NCBI GenBank assembly: GCA_930367215.1
Contig: OV884056.1
Coordinates: 88,051,285-88,115,284, forward strand
Source of the DNA: Pollenia angustigena
Taxonomy: Eukaryota > Arthropoda > Insecta > Diptera > Polleniidae
Direction: 5' to 3'
DNA: 64,000 bases
The notes beneath the pieces are model-generated. The model had not been told where the DNA came from. It worked only from the letters and a program-made list of their open reading frames with translations, and ran no database searches. How positions within the stretch are numbered: position 1 is the stretch's first letter; the number at the start of each line of letters is the position of its first letter. This document shows positions 1 through 12,700 of the stretch, one piece after another. A program made the position numbers and the translations under genes.

Positions 1-903
1 AACTGATAGCAGATTGCTAAGCAATAATTGCTCGAGAAATCATTGCGCAATGAATTGCTACTCATAGCAATCTGCCGTCCACATTACGCAAAATTTTTGG
101 AGCAATCAAATTTAACGGTTGCTGAAAAAATATTGCTACGTGGAGACCGCATGTAATGAACATTTTTCAAAAATTGTAGATTCTTTGCGATCAGAGTAGC
201 ATTTTTTTGTAAAACAGCTGAGGCATTGAGACCTGGTTTTGCAGACATTTTTGCCAGATTTATGAATCGTACGACTGTTTGGGATTATGAATCGCTGTCT
301 TAAGTATTAAAGGAACTCCTGCGATGTGAAATAATGCACATTGTATTTACCGAATAAACGGCTTATAGTAGACCACTTGCAAAGTCCGCTATGTTAATCG
401 AACGAAATGTTTAGAAAATCGATTAAAACTTCTAGTTCTTAAATAAAACATTAAAGATCTTCTGTTGGTTGGAGGCTTGTGCGAGGGCTAGGTAAAATAA
501 TGACCTTACTGATTTTTTAAGTTCCCTCTTGATACTTTCAAACCAATGATCCCGTCAGAGGACGAAATTGCGTCGAAGGTCGATTTCTACTTGCGGCGAC
601 TTTTACCGCATAGAGAATATTTGAACAAAATTTGATCAATCAGTCTTGTTTTTTTTTTGTATGGATGGCCCTTATCGTATAAAAATTATAGACCTCTCCG
701 GCTTAGTTTTTATATTAAACACTGCTTATATTACAAGTTTCTTAGCCCCGGGTCTCCACGTAGCAAGATTTTTGCGGCAAAAGTCAAATTTGATTGCTCC
801 ATTAAATTTTCGACGCGTGGACCGCATATTGCCATACGTGGCAATCAACTGCGCGATGATTGCTCTTCTGTTTGCTTGAGCAATTATTGCTTAGCAATCA
901 GTT
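1..903. mobile_element. Non-autonomous DNA element with ~150-bp terminal inverted repeats
   Basis: The first ~150 bases reappear in inverted form at about 745-903. TGCTAAGCAATAATTGCTC near the left end pairs with the complementary block near 876-896, and TTGCTACGTGGAGACC near 133-148 pairs with GGTCTCCACGTAGCAA near 748-763. The arms are rich in AGCAAT/ATTGCT. No transposase is visible in between. The true left end may lie outside the window, so a target duplication cannot be judged. The superfamily is unknown. Confidence 0.75.
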
Positions 904-1465
904 GTCATTTATCTGACATTTCATTTGTCTGTATGTTTGTTTATGGCACAGCAAGTACACGTGTTTTCCAGCAATATAATCAGCAAATATTGCGCCATTA
1001 TTATCTGCCATTGTTCTGCCGATGTTTTTTACCGATTGTCATATTCTTTGATGTATGGAAAAATTATTGCACGACATCAATATAAAAAGCCACCATCACA
1101 ATTAAGATGGTGTTTATTTATATTGAAACAAAACATTAGCAACAGCAACTATTCACTTTCCAAATGCATGTGTGCACAAGAAATTGTTTGAACACGGCGA
1201 TGGCTAGTCTCGACGGCATGCATGGTATAGGCGCTATTGTGCCAAAAACATTATTTCAGCAAGGATAAGGGAGTTATTTTTCTATAACTTGATATAACAC
1301 TACCAGAATTTTACTGAGATTAATTATTCATGATAAAAATCGAAAAATAAAGATAGGAATAGCTTATCTTATAAACAATAAATTTCAGTTTATCAATGGT
1401 ATGAAATGGGAATTTAGCACATTTACACGAAACCTTGTTAAATGTTATAATTAGGTTTATGGTTA

Positions 1466-1839
1466 CCCTGCAAATAATAGGACCAGTCCAAACACGCGTG
1501 TAAAGAGTAGTCCACAAGGTACCAGGACTAGTCCAAAACTAACCCAAACGTATGGAAAAAACCTGGTCTATTTAACATTACGATGTCCTAGGAGAGGACC
1601 ATATAACCCACCTTTGGACCACTAAGGAGTAGTTTTAAAACTACTCCATGGTGTACACAAGAGGATTAGTTTTGAAGTCGTTTAAAAACGAAAGCATGTC
1701 GTTAAAAAACGAAGTCATGTCGTCTCACTTCAAACACTTTTTAACAATGACATGGTCCATGCTTGAATTACATCGGACCAGTCCATGGAGTAGTCCATTT
1801 TATCAAAATGGATCAGGTGTTCCAATTTTATTTGCAGGG
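1466..1839. mobile_element. MITE, family 'CCCTGCAAATAA', copy 1
   Basis: The ends are inverted repeats starting CCCTGCAAATAA, flanked by TA on both sides, as in Tc1/mariner-type insertions. The 374-bp body carries many GGACTAGTCC/GGACCAGTCC motifs. Two further copies occur at 29066-29411 and 29415-39963, the latter split by the BEL element. Confidence 0.7.
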
Positions 1840-1894
1840 TACTCATTTGGGAAAGGCAAGGTTTTTTTGCTCATGTGTTAAATATTTATGGGCG

Positions 1895-2040
1895 GATCCG
1901 GACTGGACTATATGTAATATAAATGGGAAAAAGGTTGTTCCTATCGTATCTGAACTCTTTGGAAAACAGATTTCAACCAACATATAAACAGACGGACGGA
2001 CGGACGGACGGATAACGTTAAATCTTCTTTCCACGTATGG
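1895..2040. repeat. Fragment of a dispersed fly repeat with a (CGGA)n run
   Basis: An AT-rich stretch ends in five tandem ACGG units near 1990-2011. The same style of tail (GACGGAC...) occurs in the longer copy at 13908-14609. No coding potential is seen. Confidence 0.4.
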
Positions 2041-2168
2041 TGAAGGCTATAAAGAAAAAAGGAAAAATTGAAAATTAATGACAATATTTAAACAAAATGC
2101 GCTAAATATTATGTTTTTTAAATTAAACAATAATAAGGAAATAATTAGAAATTCTATTTGGCAACTAA

Positions 2169-2489
2169 CAAGGCGAATTCAGTACAGGTGGTGGCAATAC
2201 TACAACAATCGAAAAACAACAGAGGTTTGCATTGTAAGTGATAAGGTTTAGAAATGTCCACAATTTCTAACATGGGGTCTTCACCTGACAATTTTTTAGT
2301 TATAATAAACGTCAAACTTCATATAAAAAACGCTGGCAAACACTTTAGATTTTTTTATATATTAGTTTTGACGTTTGGTATGACAAAAAATTCTCAGGTG
2401 AATACCCCATGTAACAAAACCAAAATAAATTGGTTCGAACCGCCAAAATCAGCTGGCCTTTTTTCACCACCTGTAGTGAATTCGCCTTG
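2169..2489. mobile_element. hAT-like MITE, family 'CAAGGCGAATT'
   Basis: Inverted ends CAAGGCGAATTCA...TGAATTCGCCTTG bound 321 bp. The flanks GCAACTAA (2161-2168) and GCAACTAC (2490-2497) match at 7 of 8 positions, which suggests an 8-bp target duplication. Related ends occur at 10775, 12971 and 26338. Confidence 0.7.
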
Positions 2490-3040
2490 GCAACTACTTA
2501 AAAATATTAAATTAAATTACTACTTTTACTAGATCTAATTAAATATTTTGACTTAATTAAAAATAAATTATTAAAAGAATTTAAATGCTTAAATGTTAAT
2601 CCGCATGTCTTGTGTTTTCTTAAGCAAATCTTTAGCTATGATTATCTTCCAAAGTGAACTTAAATGTCCCTTAGAGCTACATCAGTTGATCTATTCTTTC
2701 CAAGTCACTAGAACTACCCCTCTTCATACAAATAAATTATTGACGACCAAATTGTTGAAATATGTACTTTTTTTTTTATAATATGAAACTAAATAAATGT
2801 TGAAATGAATAAAGGAAAAGGCTTTAAATATTTAGATGAACCTTAAAAATACTTTTATCGGATAAGGAAATGTTGAAAATTTTATGAAAAAAGAAAAGTC
2901 ATTAATGCAATTCATACAGTATTTGAAATTCGAACACAAATTTAAATTACATACAAACAAAAATTAGTCAAATTGTAAAAAAAAAACAAACAAATTCACA
3001 CAAAATGCAAATATTTTTAGCATCTATTTATGTTGATGTA

Positions 3041-3351
3041 TTAAGAAAAAAAAAACAAATAAATTATTGAAATGAATAAAGATAAAAAATATAATTTTTT
3101 TATTTCAAATGAAACAGTTTTTTTTAGAAAACTGAGCAAAAAAGTATGTATGGATATGAGATTAATCAATTTTGAACATAAAATCCATTTAAAAGATACC
3201 GCATTAAAACAAGAGTTTAAAGTCAAATAAGGACCATTCTAAAATTCATTTAGCATCAAGGTTAAAGAACGAGTCGGAGTTGGAGTAGGAATCGTAGAGG
3301 TTGGAGTCGGACTCGAAATCAGAACTATTTTTTGAGGACTCCACAGCCCTG
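3041..3351 (-). mobile_element. Partial copy of the 'CAGGGCTGTGGAGTC' element
   Basis: Reading on the minus strand, the copy starts CAGGGCTGTGGAGTC and continues with (GACTCC)-type repeats, then GGTCCTTATTTGACTTT. It matches the outer shell at 53426-59526 and has no insertion at the site where that shell carries a hAT. The other end is not visible, so it is truncated. Confidence 0.65.
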
Positions 3352-3754
3352 CAATATACGATCAAAATATTGAAAAAAGGAAAAAAAATTATTATTTCCC
3401 AACGAAAATCTGCATTCTTAAGAAAATATTTTTTATAAGAAACTTTTTAAAGATACGGTCACACTTATTAAATATTTGACCAAATAAGCGTAACCCCTAC
3501 TTTTGTTAACAGTTATTAAGATTTAACATGGCCTTAATTACACAACGATCATATTAATTTTCTATTTTTTGAATGGCAAACTTTTTTCATATGTAAATCT
3601 ACATATATTTTTTTTTTTCATTATTTATTTATTGAATCTTCATATATTAAATATGAACTAAAAATAATTAATCAAATCTTAATCCAATACGTTATTTTAT
3701 GTCCTGCCAGTGCCAGACAAAAATGTTCTTCATCACGGGTTCAGTTCACTTATA

Positions 3755-4584
3755 ATGGGTGATTTTTTAAGAGCTATAGAAAAGGTTAGAAAAAACCACA
3801 CATAAAATTCAGAAAAATGAAATGAAATCTCTATTTGAATCGATAGTACGGTCCATATAATTTAATGTTTGAAGATTATTTCATGCAAATGTTGACCGTG
3901 ACTGCGCCTCAAATGGTCCATCCGCTTAGTTCAATTTTGACATACTCTTTCCAACATTTCGGCCGGTATCTCATGAATAAATGCTTCAATGTTGTCTTCC
4001 AATGCGTCAATTGAAGCGGGCATGTGTGTATAGACATGAGCTTTAACATAGCCCCACAAAAAATAGTCTAAAGGCGTTAAATCGCACGATCTAGGCGGCC
4101 AATTGACCGGTCCCGAACGTGAAATAAAATGTTCACCGAACTCGCCTCTCAACAAGACCATTGCTAAGCGTGCTGTGTGGCATGTGGCACCGTCTTGTTG
4201 AAACCACATGCCATTCAAGTCAAGCTCTTGCCACCAGCCCATAAACCGCACCAAACTGTGACTTTTTCTGGATGCATTGGTAGCTCTTGCAATGCTTCTG
4301 GCTGATCTTCACTCCAAAATCGACAATTCTGCTTATTAACGTACCCATTGAGCCAAAAATGAGCTTTCTCGCTGAACACAAGAAGCGTGCGATGAACTTT
4401 CTTAATAGAGCACGCATTTTGATAATAAAATTCAATAATTTGCAAGTGTTGTTCGTTTGTAAGACGATTCATGGTTAAATTATAGACCAAACTGAAGCTG
4501 TTTGACAGTGAAACAAAACACGAAACGTGCGTCAGCTGTTTAAACCAGTGTTGCCAAAAAGATAATAGCTAAAAAATCACCCGA
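3755..4584 (-). mobile_element. Internally deleted mariner-like element
   Basis: The inverted ends GGGTGATTTTTT lie inside TA dinucleotides at 3753-3754 and 4585-4586. At 830 bp it is well short of the ~1.3 kb of the full-length relative at 61452-62754. Only pieces of the transposase remain, so this copy is non-autonomous. Confidence 0.85.
3873..4472 (-). pseudogene. Mariner transposase, two internal deletions
   Basis: The N-terminal helix-turn-helix start (MNRLTNEQHLQIIEFYYQ) is fused directly to the mid-domain motif SEKAHFWLNGYVNKQ, so roughly 140 residues are missing. After LWAGG a second deletion shifts the frame to ELDLNGMWFQQDGATCHTA. The C-terminal catalytic block NWPPRSCDLTPLDYFLWGY is present. 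A stop replaces the expected Trp after CQN, after which MDHLRRSHGQH is still readable. Compared with the copy at 61558-62643 it clearly lacks function. Confidence 0.85.
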
Positions 4585-4607
4585 TATAGGTGTTTATCGC
4601 TCATCTT

Positions 4608-6250
4608 AATGGATAAGTGCTGCAGTGTCTCTTCTTCTTAAGCGAGTGTGGCCGCTATCATTTAAAATATTTCGAGCTAGTGGGTTCGGATGCAATTCGA
4701 GCCTTTTTAAGTATTTTACTGCTTATTTCTTAATCATAGTTTTAGCCAATGGAACATTGAGATCCTTGTGAATATTTGAGTGTTTAACATACCAAGGGGA
4801 AGCTGTGAGTATTCGAAGCAGTTTATTTTGGCGCCTTTGAATTTTTTCGATATTAGAGGCCGAGGCAGTGCCCCATAACTGAATGCCATAGTACCAGATT
4901 GGCTTTAAGATGGTGTTGTTAAGTTAAGCAGTTTGCAGTCGAGACTAAGGACAGAGTTTCGTCAAATAAGCCAATGAATTTGGATGGCTTTTAGTTTAAT
5001 TTAAGTGAATTTTGCCTCTATATGGCTTTTCCAAGTTAAACGGCGATCTAAATGTATACCGATATATTTTACATGCGAATTTTGAGGTATTATTTGATTA
5101 TTGATTTTAATATTGGGAGGGGGGGGGGGGCATGATTCCCGACGCAAGGTGAATGTTATATGTACGCATTTTTGCTCATTGACCTGCATCCTCCATTGTT
5201 TTAACCATATTTCTAGTTGAAATAGATGATGTTGTAAATAACGAGATGCTTCATGACGGTTTTCGTGGACGCTTAGAAAAGCTGTATCGTCTGCAAATGT
5301 TGAAGTTTGGGTGAGGTTGTTTGTTGGCATGTCCGAAGTATAAATTAAGTATAATAGAGGGCCCAGGATGCTGCCTTGTGGGACTCCAGCGCCAATTGGC
5401 TGAGGTGAACTTAAAAAATTTCCTTCTTTAATAATAAATTGACGACCGACTAAGTAGCTTTCTAACAGCTTGTGTGTGTTTGCTGGTAAATTTTGGATCA
5501 AATTATGTAATAAGCCTTCATGTCAAAAGCATTTTGTTGCTGATCTTATCAAAACCAGGAGCCTTCTTGGGGTTTAAGTCACAAATAGCCTTTTCGATTT
5601 CTCTTATTTCAAATCTTAGGGGAACAGCTGCTCTAGCAGCTACAGGTGGTAATTCGACCGCAATATCGTAAGATATATTTGGAGATAATACGTTTTTTAA
5701 ATGATTAACAAACAGATTTTCTTTTCCATTATAATTTTTTGCCCAACTTCCATTTAAGTTTCTTAATGGTGGCTTAGAGACAACTGGCCTTTTTAGATTT
5801 CTAGCTGCACGCCATAATGAGTAGTCTGATTGCGGGGTTGCATCAAGTTCCTTAAGATATTTTTCCAGAGAAGCCGTTTTCTGAGTCTGCAGTAAATTTC
5901 TTAGCCTTTTTGTGCACTCTTTTAATAAATTCTTAAGTTGAGGAGATCTGTGCAATTGCCACTCCCTTCGAGCTCTTCTTTTTTCAGACAGCAGACGCTC
6001 GACATCTGTGGAATAAATTTTGATATTTTTTGTTTTTTTGGGGGCAATACTGGAATGTTGAACAGCTAGCCTCAGAAAACTGTCAAAATTAATAATAGAG
6101 CGATCTACATTCTCCGGTGTACTAAGCGGAATATTTTATGTGCAATGGGTACTGAGATATTTTTTATATTTCAACCAATTTATTTGTGTAGCTGACGCCG
6201 ATAAGAAACCAGTCGGAGATACAATTCTATTTGGGTTCATTACACTGCTT
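4608..6250 (-). pseudogene. Jockey-clade LINE ORF2, reverse transcriptase half
   Basis: Reading leftwards from ~6250, the pre-RT linker motif NWLKYKKYL is followed by the start of the RT domain (NPKKAPGFDKI, near 5545), GVPQGSILGPLLYLIY near 5380 and the catalytic FADDTAF near 5290. Next come the thumb, a C-terminal block with IWYYGIQLWGTA (4870s), and HPNPLARNILNDSGHTRLRR near 4615-4680. Several frameshifts and stops break it, including one around 5500-5518 and more below 5000. It is the C-terminal half of the same element whose endonuclease lies at 8613-9240; the two halves are separated by an inserted foldback element. A pure G run sits at 5107-5130. It is dead as a protein. Confidence 0.9.
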
Positions 6251-6275
6251 TACAAATTTTTAATTTGGAAAAGTC

Positions 6276-8612
6276 CCAAGAACGTCACATGCCTAGATAA
6301 GTTAATTGGGACCTACTGAAAACGAAAAACGCTGTAATTTTTTTTCCTAAGTACCGTTTTTTAGATAACGGTACTTTTGTGTTTTTCGGTGTATGGTCCC
6401 ACTCAAACCACTGATGGGATTTGTGGTACAATTGTACCATATTTGGTACAATCGAAACTTTTTTGGTACACTGGTACAATTCATCCTTTTTTTGGTACAG
6501 TTAAATTATTTCTTTGAAATGGATTAACTCGCTTTTCAATAATAAAATTTGTATTACATTGTGCATAACTTGCATAACTTGCATTATTGTTAATTTGTGT
6601 TCATGATATTCAGGTATGTGAAAAAAATCGATCGATTTCAAAACGAACGTTTTTAAAAGATGAATTTCGAGGGATTTTAAAATCCATTTCTGAATTATAG
6701 TCTTAAATTTTTGTTCAGAATACACTTCAGTTTAAGTATATAATATTAAATTTAAAAGTATAAAGACTGAAAATAAAAGGAATATTCATTTAAAATCCAT
6801 TTTAAAATATACGGAAGACGATATTATCGGTTTCAAATCGTTTGGATTTAAAAATCGATTTCCATCACATTCCTGATTAAGTGCATACATGCATGTAAGT
6901 GTATGAACTCGTATCCCTGAAAAATGCCAAGTGTCTCCAAATCGGCACTTTTGTCGATTGTTTTGGTGACACTGTCTACACTTTTGTTTGCCTATGACGG
7001 AAAAAGAGAAATATTGGCTTCTTCTTTATTCTGCTTATAATGCGTTTGTGCTAAAGTGTGTTAGACAGAAAAATATTGGTCTAGAAAAATTGCTACATGT
7101 TGGAATTTTTTGATACTAAAATAGGAGCGTAGGGAAAATCGGACTGATTTTTAATATATGCCAAAATGTAGGTATTTTTTTTTCATATTGCATTATTTAT
7201 GAAATAAATTCTTAAAAATTTATTTTATTTATGATTTAACATTTAACGAATGGAATTAACTTTAGTCTCAATGCTCTCATGTATGAGTGGAGTAGAGTGG
7301 ATCACTTTTTTGAAATTTTGAAACATTTTAAACATGACTATGGAACAGTTTTGACGGGGTTTGATTTCCAGATTTATCGAAACTGGTACGGATTTTGTTT
7401 TACCTCATTTTTCCAATAATTTAAAATTCCCCCATCAAAAAGCGAAACAAATTGACAAACAACTTAAAGTTCAATTTGTGTTTTAAGTTTATTTCTGCAA
7501 AATAGTTGAAGAGACTGTATAAATTTCTTATTCACTAAGAGTAATTTTAGAAAATTGAGTTTTGTACCTGACTTTAATTAATTTCACATAAATATTTAAA
7601 AAACCTCTTGTTCTTGTAATTGAATTTGATCAAAAGTACGTACAATAAGCCTACTGACAATGCTAAGAATCGGTTCATAATTTTAAATAGCCCTCATACA
7701 ATTTTCATTCCGGAATAGTGGTAGTGGTTGGTATTTTTATTAAATTTGGGCCAATTTCATTGGAATCGGTCCATATATGAGGATAGCTTCCATACAATTA
7801 CTACTCTCGGAAATAGCTTTTAATGCCATACGTTCCTTATAAATATTGTTATTGACATAAAAATTGGCTAAAATAACTTATACGAAAATTTTGGTACAAT
7901 TTATGTTAATTTGGTACAATTTTGCCATTGAGACGGTACAACTTAAGAATTTTCAGATCCCAACAGTGACTCAAACCCTTGTGGAGCCCAACCCAAAAAT
8001 CCGATCGAAACAAGAGGCACATTGTAGGAAAGATAATTGAATGCCTTTTCCGTCGATATGCTGAAACGACAATATTTTCATCTCATATAAAATTCCGTTT
8101 TTTTAAGTCCATCAGTTTTAACGTATTTAAAAAAAACGGTATTTCATATGAGATGAAAATATTGTCGTTCCACAAAATCCTTAATAAAAACTTTATTAGT
8201 CATCCGATTTTTAATAACGCTTAAAATGTTGGTAATTAAATATACTATTTGGTTAAAAAATAAAACATTCCAGAAATTTAATATAACGTAGAAAAAAACG
8301 AAATAAAAATGAAAAATTTTTAAAAAAACGTAAAAAATAGGCAAATTTTAACTTTGAGGTGCCATAACTCAGCCATTTCTTATCAGATATTCAGCATATC
8401 GACGGAAAATGCATTAAATTATCTTTCCAACAATGTGCCTCTTGTTTCGATCGGACTTTTCGGTTGGGCTCCACAAGAGTTTGAGTGGGACCATACACCG
8501 AAAAACACAAAAGTACCGTTATCTAAAAAACGGTACTTAGGGGGGAAAAAATTACAGCGTTTTTCGTGTTCAGGACGTCCCAGTTAACTTATCTAGGCAT
8601 GTGGCGTTCTTG
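6276..8612. mobile_element. Foldback/TIR element inserted in the Jockey LINE
   Basis: Bases ~6276-6410 and ~8462-8612 are inverted copies: CATGCCTAGATAAGTTAA, AACGAAAAACGCTGTAATTT and GTATGGTCCCACTCAAAC occur in the same order on opposite strands. Within each arm, AAGTACCGTT...AACGGTACTT can form a small hairpin. Inside the right half, 7971-8075 is inverted again at 8380-8486 around GATCGAAACAAGAGGCACATTG-like sequence. Between these lies a third palindrome (8068-8172). GGTACAA motifs cluster near both ends (6423-6500 and 7885-7945). No transposase was recognised and no clean target duplication found. Confidence 0.7.
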
Positions 8613-9240
8613 GTATTTTTTTGGCTGTAAACCAGTGTTATAGTAACAATTGTAGGTGTGTGGTCAGAAGATAATTCTAAGGAAGCTTCAACATGAATCG
8701 CTTCAATGGGGATACTTTTAACCACGCCGAAATCGATGTCATCTGGAATTTTTTGCTGATCAGTAGGCCAATATGTTGGTTGTCCACTCGCGACCACATT
8801 CAAATCCATTTTAAAAATTGTATTAAGTAAAACACGACCATTTGGTGTTATAAGTCGTGACCCCCAGAAGGTATGTTTAGCGTTATAACCGCCAGCGGCC
8901 AGGAAACAGGGTCCTAATGATTTAAAATATTTATAATATTGGCTTTCTGATATCGAATATCTAAGTGGGGAGTATAACGATGAAATTACTAAGTTTCTCT
9001 TTAATTCCTCAACGCAAATGTTCGTTGCTTGAAGATAATGTTCACGATGATCACGCATTAGGTAGTGTTTGACTCTGTTTTTTATCAAAATGGCAGAACC
9101 TCCACAAGCTCTATTACGAGGGTCTTTGGTTTCAGAAACCATCAAAGTATTCTATTTCATTTTTACGTTGGCGGATGCCGTTTGCGTTCCAAAAACAAAT
9201 TTTTAAACAGTTCATGGCTTTTTAAGTACATTGTGTTCGT
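8613..9240 (-). pseudogene. Jockey-clade LINE ORF2, endonuclease half
   Basis: An apurinic endonuclease-type domain is readable on the minus strand: LMVSETKDP near the start, then GGSAILIKN, an AGGYNAKHTFWGS block (the catalytic-loop GDFNAKH equivalent, here GGYNAKH), and the terminal SSDHTPTIVTI motif. The family usually has the sequence GD-N; here a Gly replaces Asp, so even this half is probably inactive. The reading frame runs into the inverted repeat of the foldback element at ~8612 and resumes as the RT half below 6250. Confidence 0.85.
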
Positions 9241-9417
9241 AAAATTAATAACTGTTTGCACTTATGTTTCCATGTTTTTTTCTAGACGACTTAAATAAGA
9301 AACTGGAGATTATTCATTACTTGGCGAATCACCTTTCATTGGCACATGGTTTGATTTTAGGACGTTAGCATAAGATGTTTTGTTATAATTTCTTTTGTTG
9401 AAATATGTACATATAAA

Positions 9418-9642
9418 CAAGGTATATTTACACAAGGTAGACTCATTTGGGAGTGTAGACATGCTGCTCTATAAAAGGAACCAAGTTGTCAAAATTGTCT
9501 TCATATAAAACAAAAACAATTTAACGCACACATGTACAAATTTTGGTTCATATACACGAAACTTGACGTTTGGGTTCCAACTAGGAGTAATCAGCTGACA
9601 AACATATGGGCCAACGAGTTTACCTTGTGTAAATATACCTTG
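9418..9642. mobile_element. MITE immediately upstream of gene A
   Basis: Perfect 22-bp inverted ends CAAGGTATATTTACACAAGG.. / ..CCTTGTGTAAATATACCTTG bound 225 bp. Flanks CATATAAA and CATATGTA match at 6 of 8 positions, so a hAT-type duplication is possible but not certain. It ends 146 bp before the gene A start codon and may sit in its promoter. Confidence 0.65.
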
Positions 9643-9788
9643 CATATGTATATATTTCTAAACCTGAAATTGTAAAAGATTTGTTAAAATGTCAGAATAT
9701 TTTGTTATATTTTCCTTATACATATTTTAAAACTGATAGAGCTGAAGTTTAAAATTAAAAAGGGATAAAAAAAATAATAGACTATAAA

Positions 9789-12700
9789 ATGAAAGACCAG
9801 CCACCAGCTAAAGATCTTATGGCTCCGAGACCAGTACATCCCACAGCCATACGCAATCACGGGCTCTTTGGTTCGACTTTCGTAAACCAGCACATGGTTA
9901 TAGATCAGCAATGGACTATGGGAGCAATAATTGATGAATTCCATGGAATGGCAAATTTACTAAGTAGGAGGGAAAATGATTTACTGCTCTTTAAACTACA
10001 TATAATTTAATTTGTTTTAATCGCCAGACAAACGTTTACTCTTCAAGAACTTGGAGAAAAAATACTATCGCAAGAAATTGTATAAGTCTGCTCGTAACTT
10101 ACGCACCCAATGTCGTTATGGCCGCACAAGTTTACAAAATATTTTATATGGAAATAATACAATTGCCATACGCAATTATTTGATCAATCACAAGGACATG
10201 CAACGTTTGTATCAACATATGCCCATCAACTTAGTTGTGGACAATATTAATCAACGTACTTTTGTCATGCGTAAGGAAAGAGATCGTTTAGCCGATCGCC
10301 TTAAGCAACTTAAAGAAGAATATGAACGGAAATTGTTGGAAAAATCCGAAATCGAAAATCGCATTAAATACGAAAATGAATTTGTCTTGGAGGAGGAAAT
10401 AAAATTGCGTGAATTGCGGAAAAAAGTGGAAAATTCCAGTGTGCGATTAAAGGCCGTTAAGACCATAAACTTAACTTATAATAAAATTATACAAGTTTTA
10501 AGACACGATGAAACATTCTATGAACCGATTTTAAGATCGCTGTCCAAAGATATTGACGATCAGGCAAATTTTATAAAACATATTTTGTATTTGGGAGTAC
10601 CTGCGATAGCAAAATTTAAGCAATTGGGTGAAGATTATAGGGTGAGTTATAAATTAAAGAAATTCACAATGGACTGCATTGGCCTCCGAGTGGAAGTGTG
10701 CCCCTGGGCACATAAACCTTCTTAACCTAACATTATTAATCTTGTAATCAAAAAATATTATATAGATTTAATAACAAGGCGAATTTATGCAGTTGACCAC
10801 ATCAGAGTGAGAGAGAGAGAGAGAGAGAAAGAGTTAGGCTGGCTGTCCCTTTTCTTTGTAACAGCCGTACCTAAACAAGAGTGGAGGGCGGAACGTTTTC
10901 TTACGCTTAGCTTTAACGCTAATACCTAAACAAGAGCGTGTGTCAAGAACTTTCTTTTTTAATAAAACCAACATAATTTCTTAAAATGAAGATAAAACCG
11001 CTAGATTGACCTAAAATAGCTAAATTGCCATTATTAATTAACAATAAATTCACTATTAAATGCGCTATCAAAATAGGATTTTCCAATTGCAAAGCGTTGA
11101 CGTCGCACTATACACAGATGATTTATACAATTTGTATGAACATGAACATTTTTGACAACTAGAAAAGGCGTGCCGCTTTTGTTTATGTACACTTATAGAA
11201 AAGGCATCATAGCGATGATGAACTTTGACTTCCATAATACGAAAAGTGTCCTTCGTTTTTGACCCCATGACACTTTTCATCATTGTGATATCAGCCTTAA
11301 TATCAATTCGCCAATCTATCATCAGGTAAAATTATGTCAACAATGGGATGACACATGACAAATCAGAGTCAGCTTAATCACCCCTATCGTGAATAACAAG
11401 TGGAATTTTTGTTCCCATGAAATTTTCATTCCCCTCGAAGGGAAAAAAGCAATCGTGAATCTCGTGTGAAAAATTGTTCACGCTATCAGTTCCAGTGAAT
11501 GTAAAAAAAAGAAGAAAGATTAAAAAATATTAAAAATCCATGAAATTTTTTGTTTAAAAATATACAAGTATATATTTTAAAGAAAAGTTAAAATAATTAA
11601 GCAAAATATTAAGTACTGGAGGGATAGTTTAATTACAACGTTAGTTTTTTGCACATTTAAAATTTTATGTAGTAAAATATTTTCCAAAATTCTGCCACCA
11701 AGTCAATTGAAAGCTTCACAAATCCGCAGGCAATCGACCTGTTGTTTTGCATTTTGTTGAGCAATATATCGGTTTATGTCTAATTAACTTATGTACCCTT
11801 AATATTCGATTTATAGGAGGAGCTACTTACATACATGTTCTGTTCCCTAGCAAAAATAAAGTGAGAAAATCTAAGGGAAATGTGAACAAATTACGAGGGA
11901 AAACATTTTTCACGATAGGGGTGAATAAAAAACAACATCAGTGCGTTGAATCAAACACACTGTCATTTAATTGCGTTATTTGGATTGCCAAAGTGAGAGA
12001 ATATTTTTATTTACTTAACCGTTACATATGTTTGTTCAATTTTTGTTTCATTTTATACGCATGCGCGATATGGTTTTTGAAATTATTCTACTTTGAAAAT
12101 TGTATCAGCCGTATTCATAATGAAAATTTGGCATAAAGTTAGCAAAAAGTTTATTCATAATACACCAACCAAACTCTGGCTAACGATTTGCTAAACTCTT
12201 GTTAACGAGCTGCCAAACGTTTGCCAACTTGTGAAAAACAGCCGTTTAATGTCAAACAATTTTGTTGGTTTTTTTAATTAACTGTCTTTTAATTAATTTA
12301 TTTTAATTTAAAAAACTTTTTAAAATTTTTATACATAGTATGTAAAGGGAAAAACAAAAAAAAAGGAAAAAATTACAAATTCAGCGATGATTAATGCAAA
12401 ACGTGTTGCATTTTCGAGTAATACGATATGGCATCATAAAAATTCAGAGTTGATTTATTAAAAGTTGGTATATGGAGAAAAGTTCGTTATGAATTAACTC
12501 TGTGCCAACAAGCTGCTAAGCTTAATCGGCATTCTAGTAAGCAGCTCGTTGTACGTAGTGTACAAACTGTGGCTAACTTTTTGTTATGAATACGGCTGTA
12601 TGTATTTAACTAAATAACTTTAACAAATGGAATATGGGAATTTTTGCTTCTTTTTTTACTTTTTAAACGTGAAACTAAGTTTAATAAAACACAAAATGTA

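Noticed and set aside
11747..12136. 129-codon open frame in gene A intron 2
   Set aside because: It crosses two MITE boundaries (11931 and 12106), so the frame is accidental.
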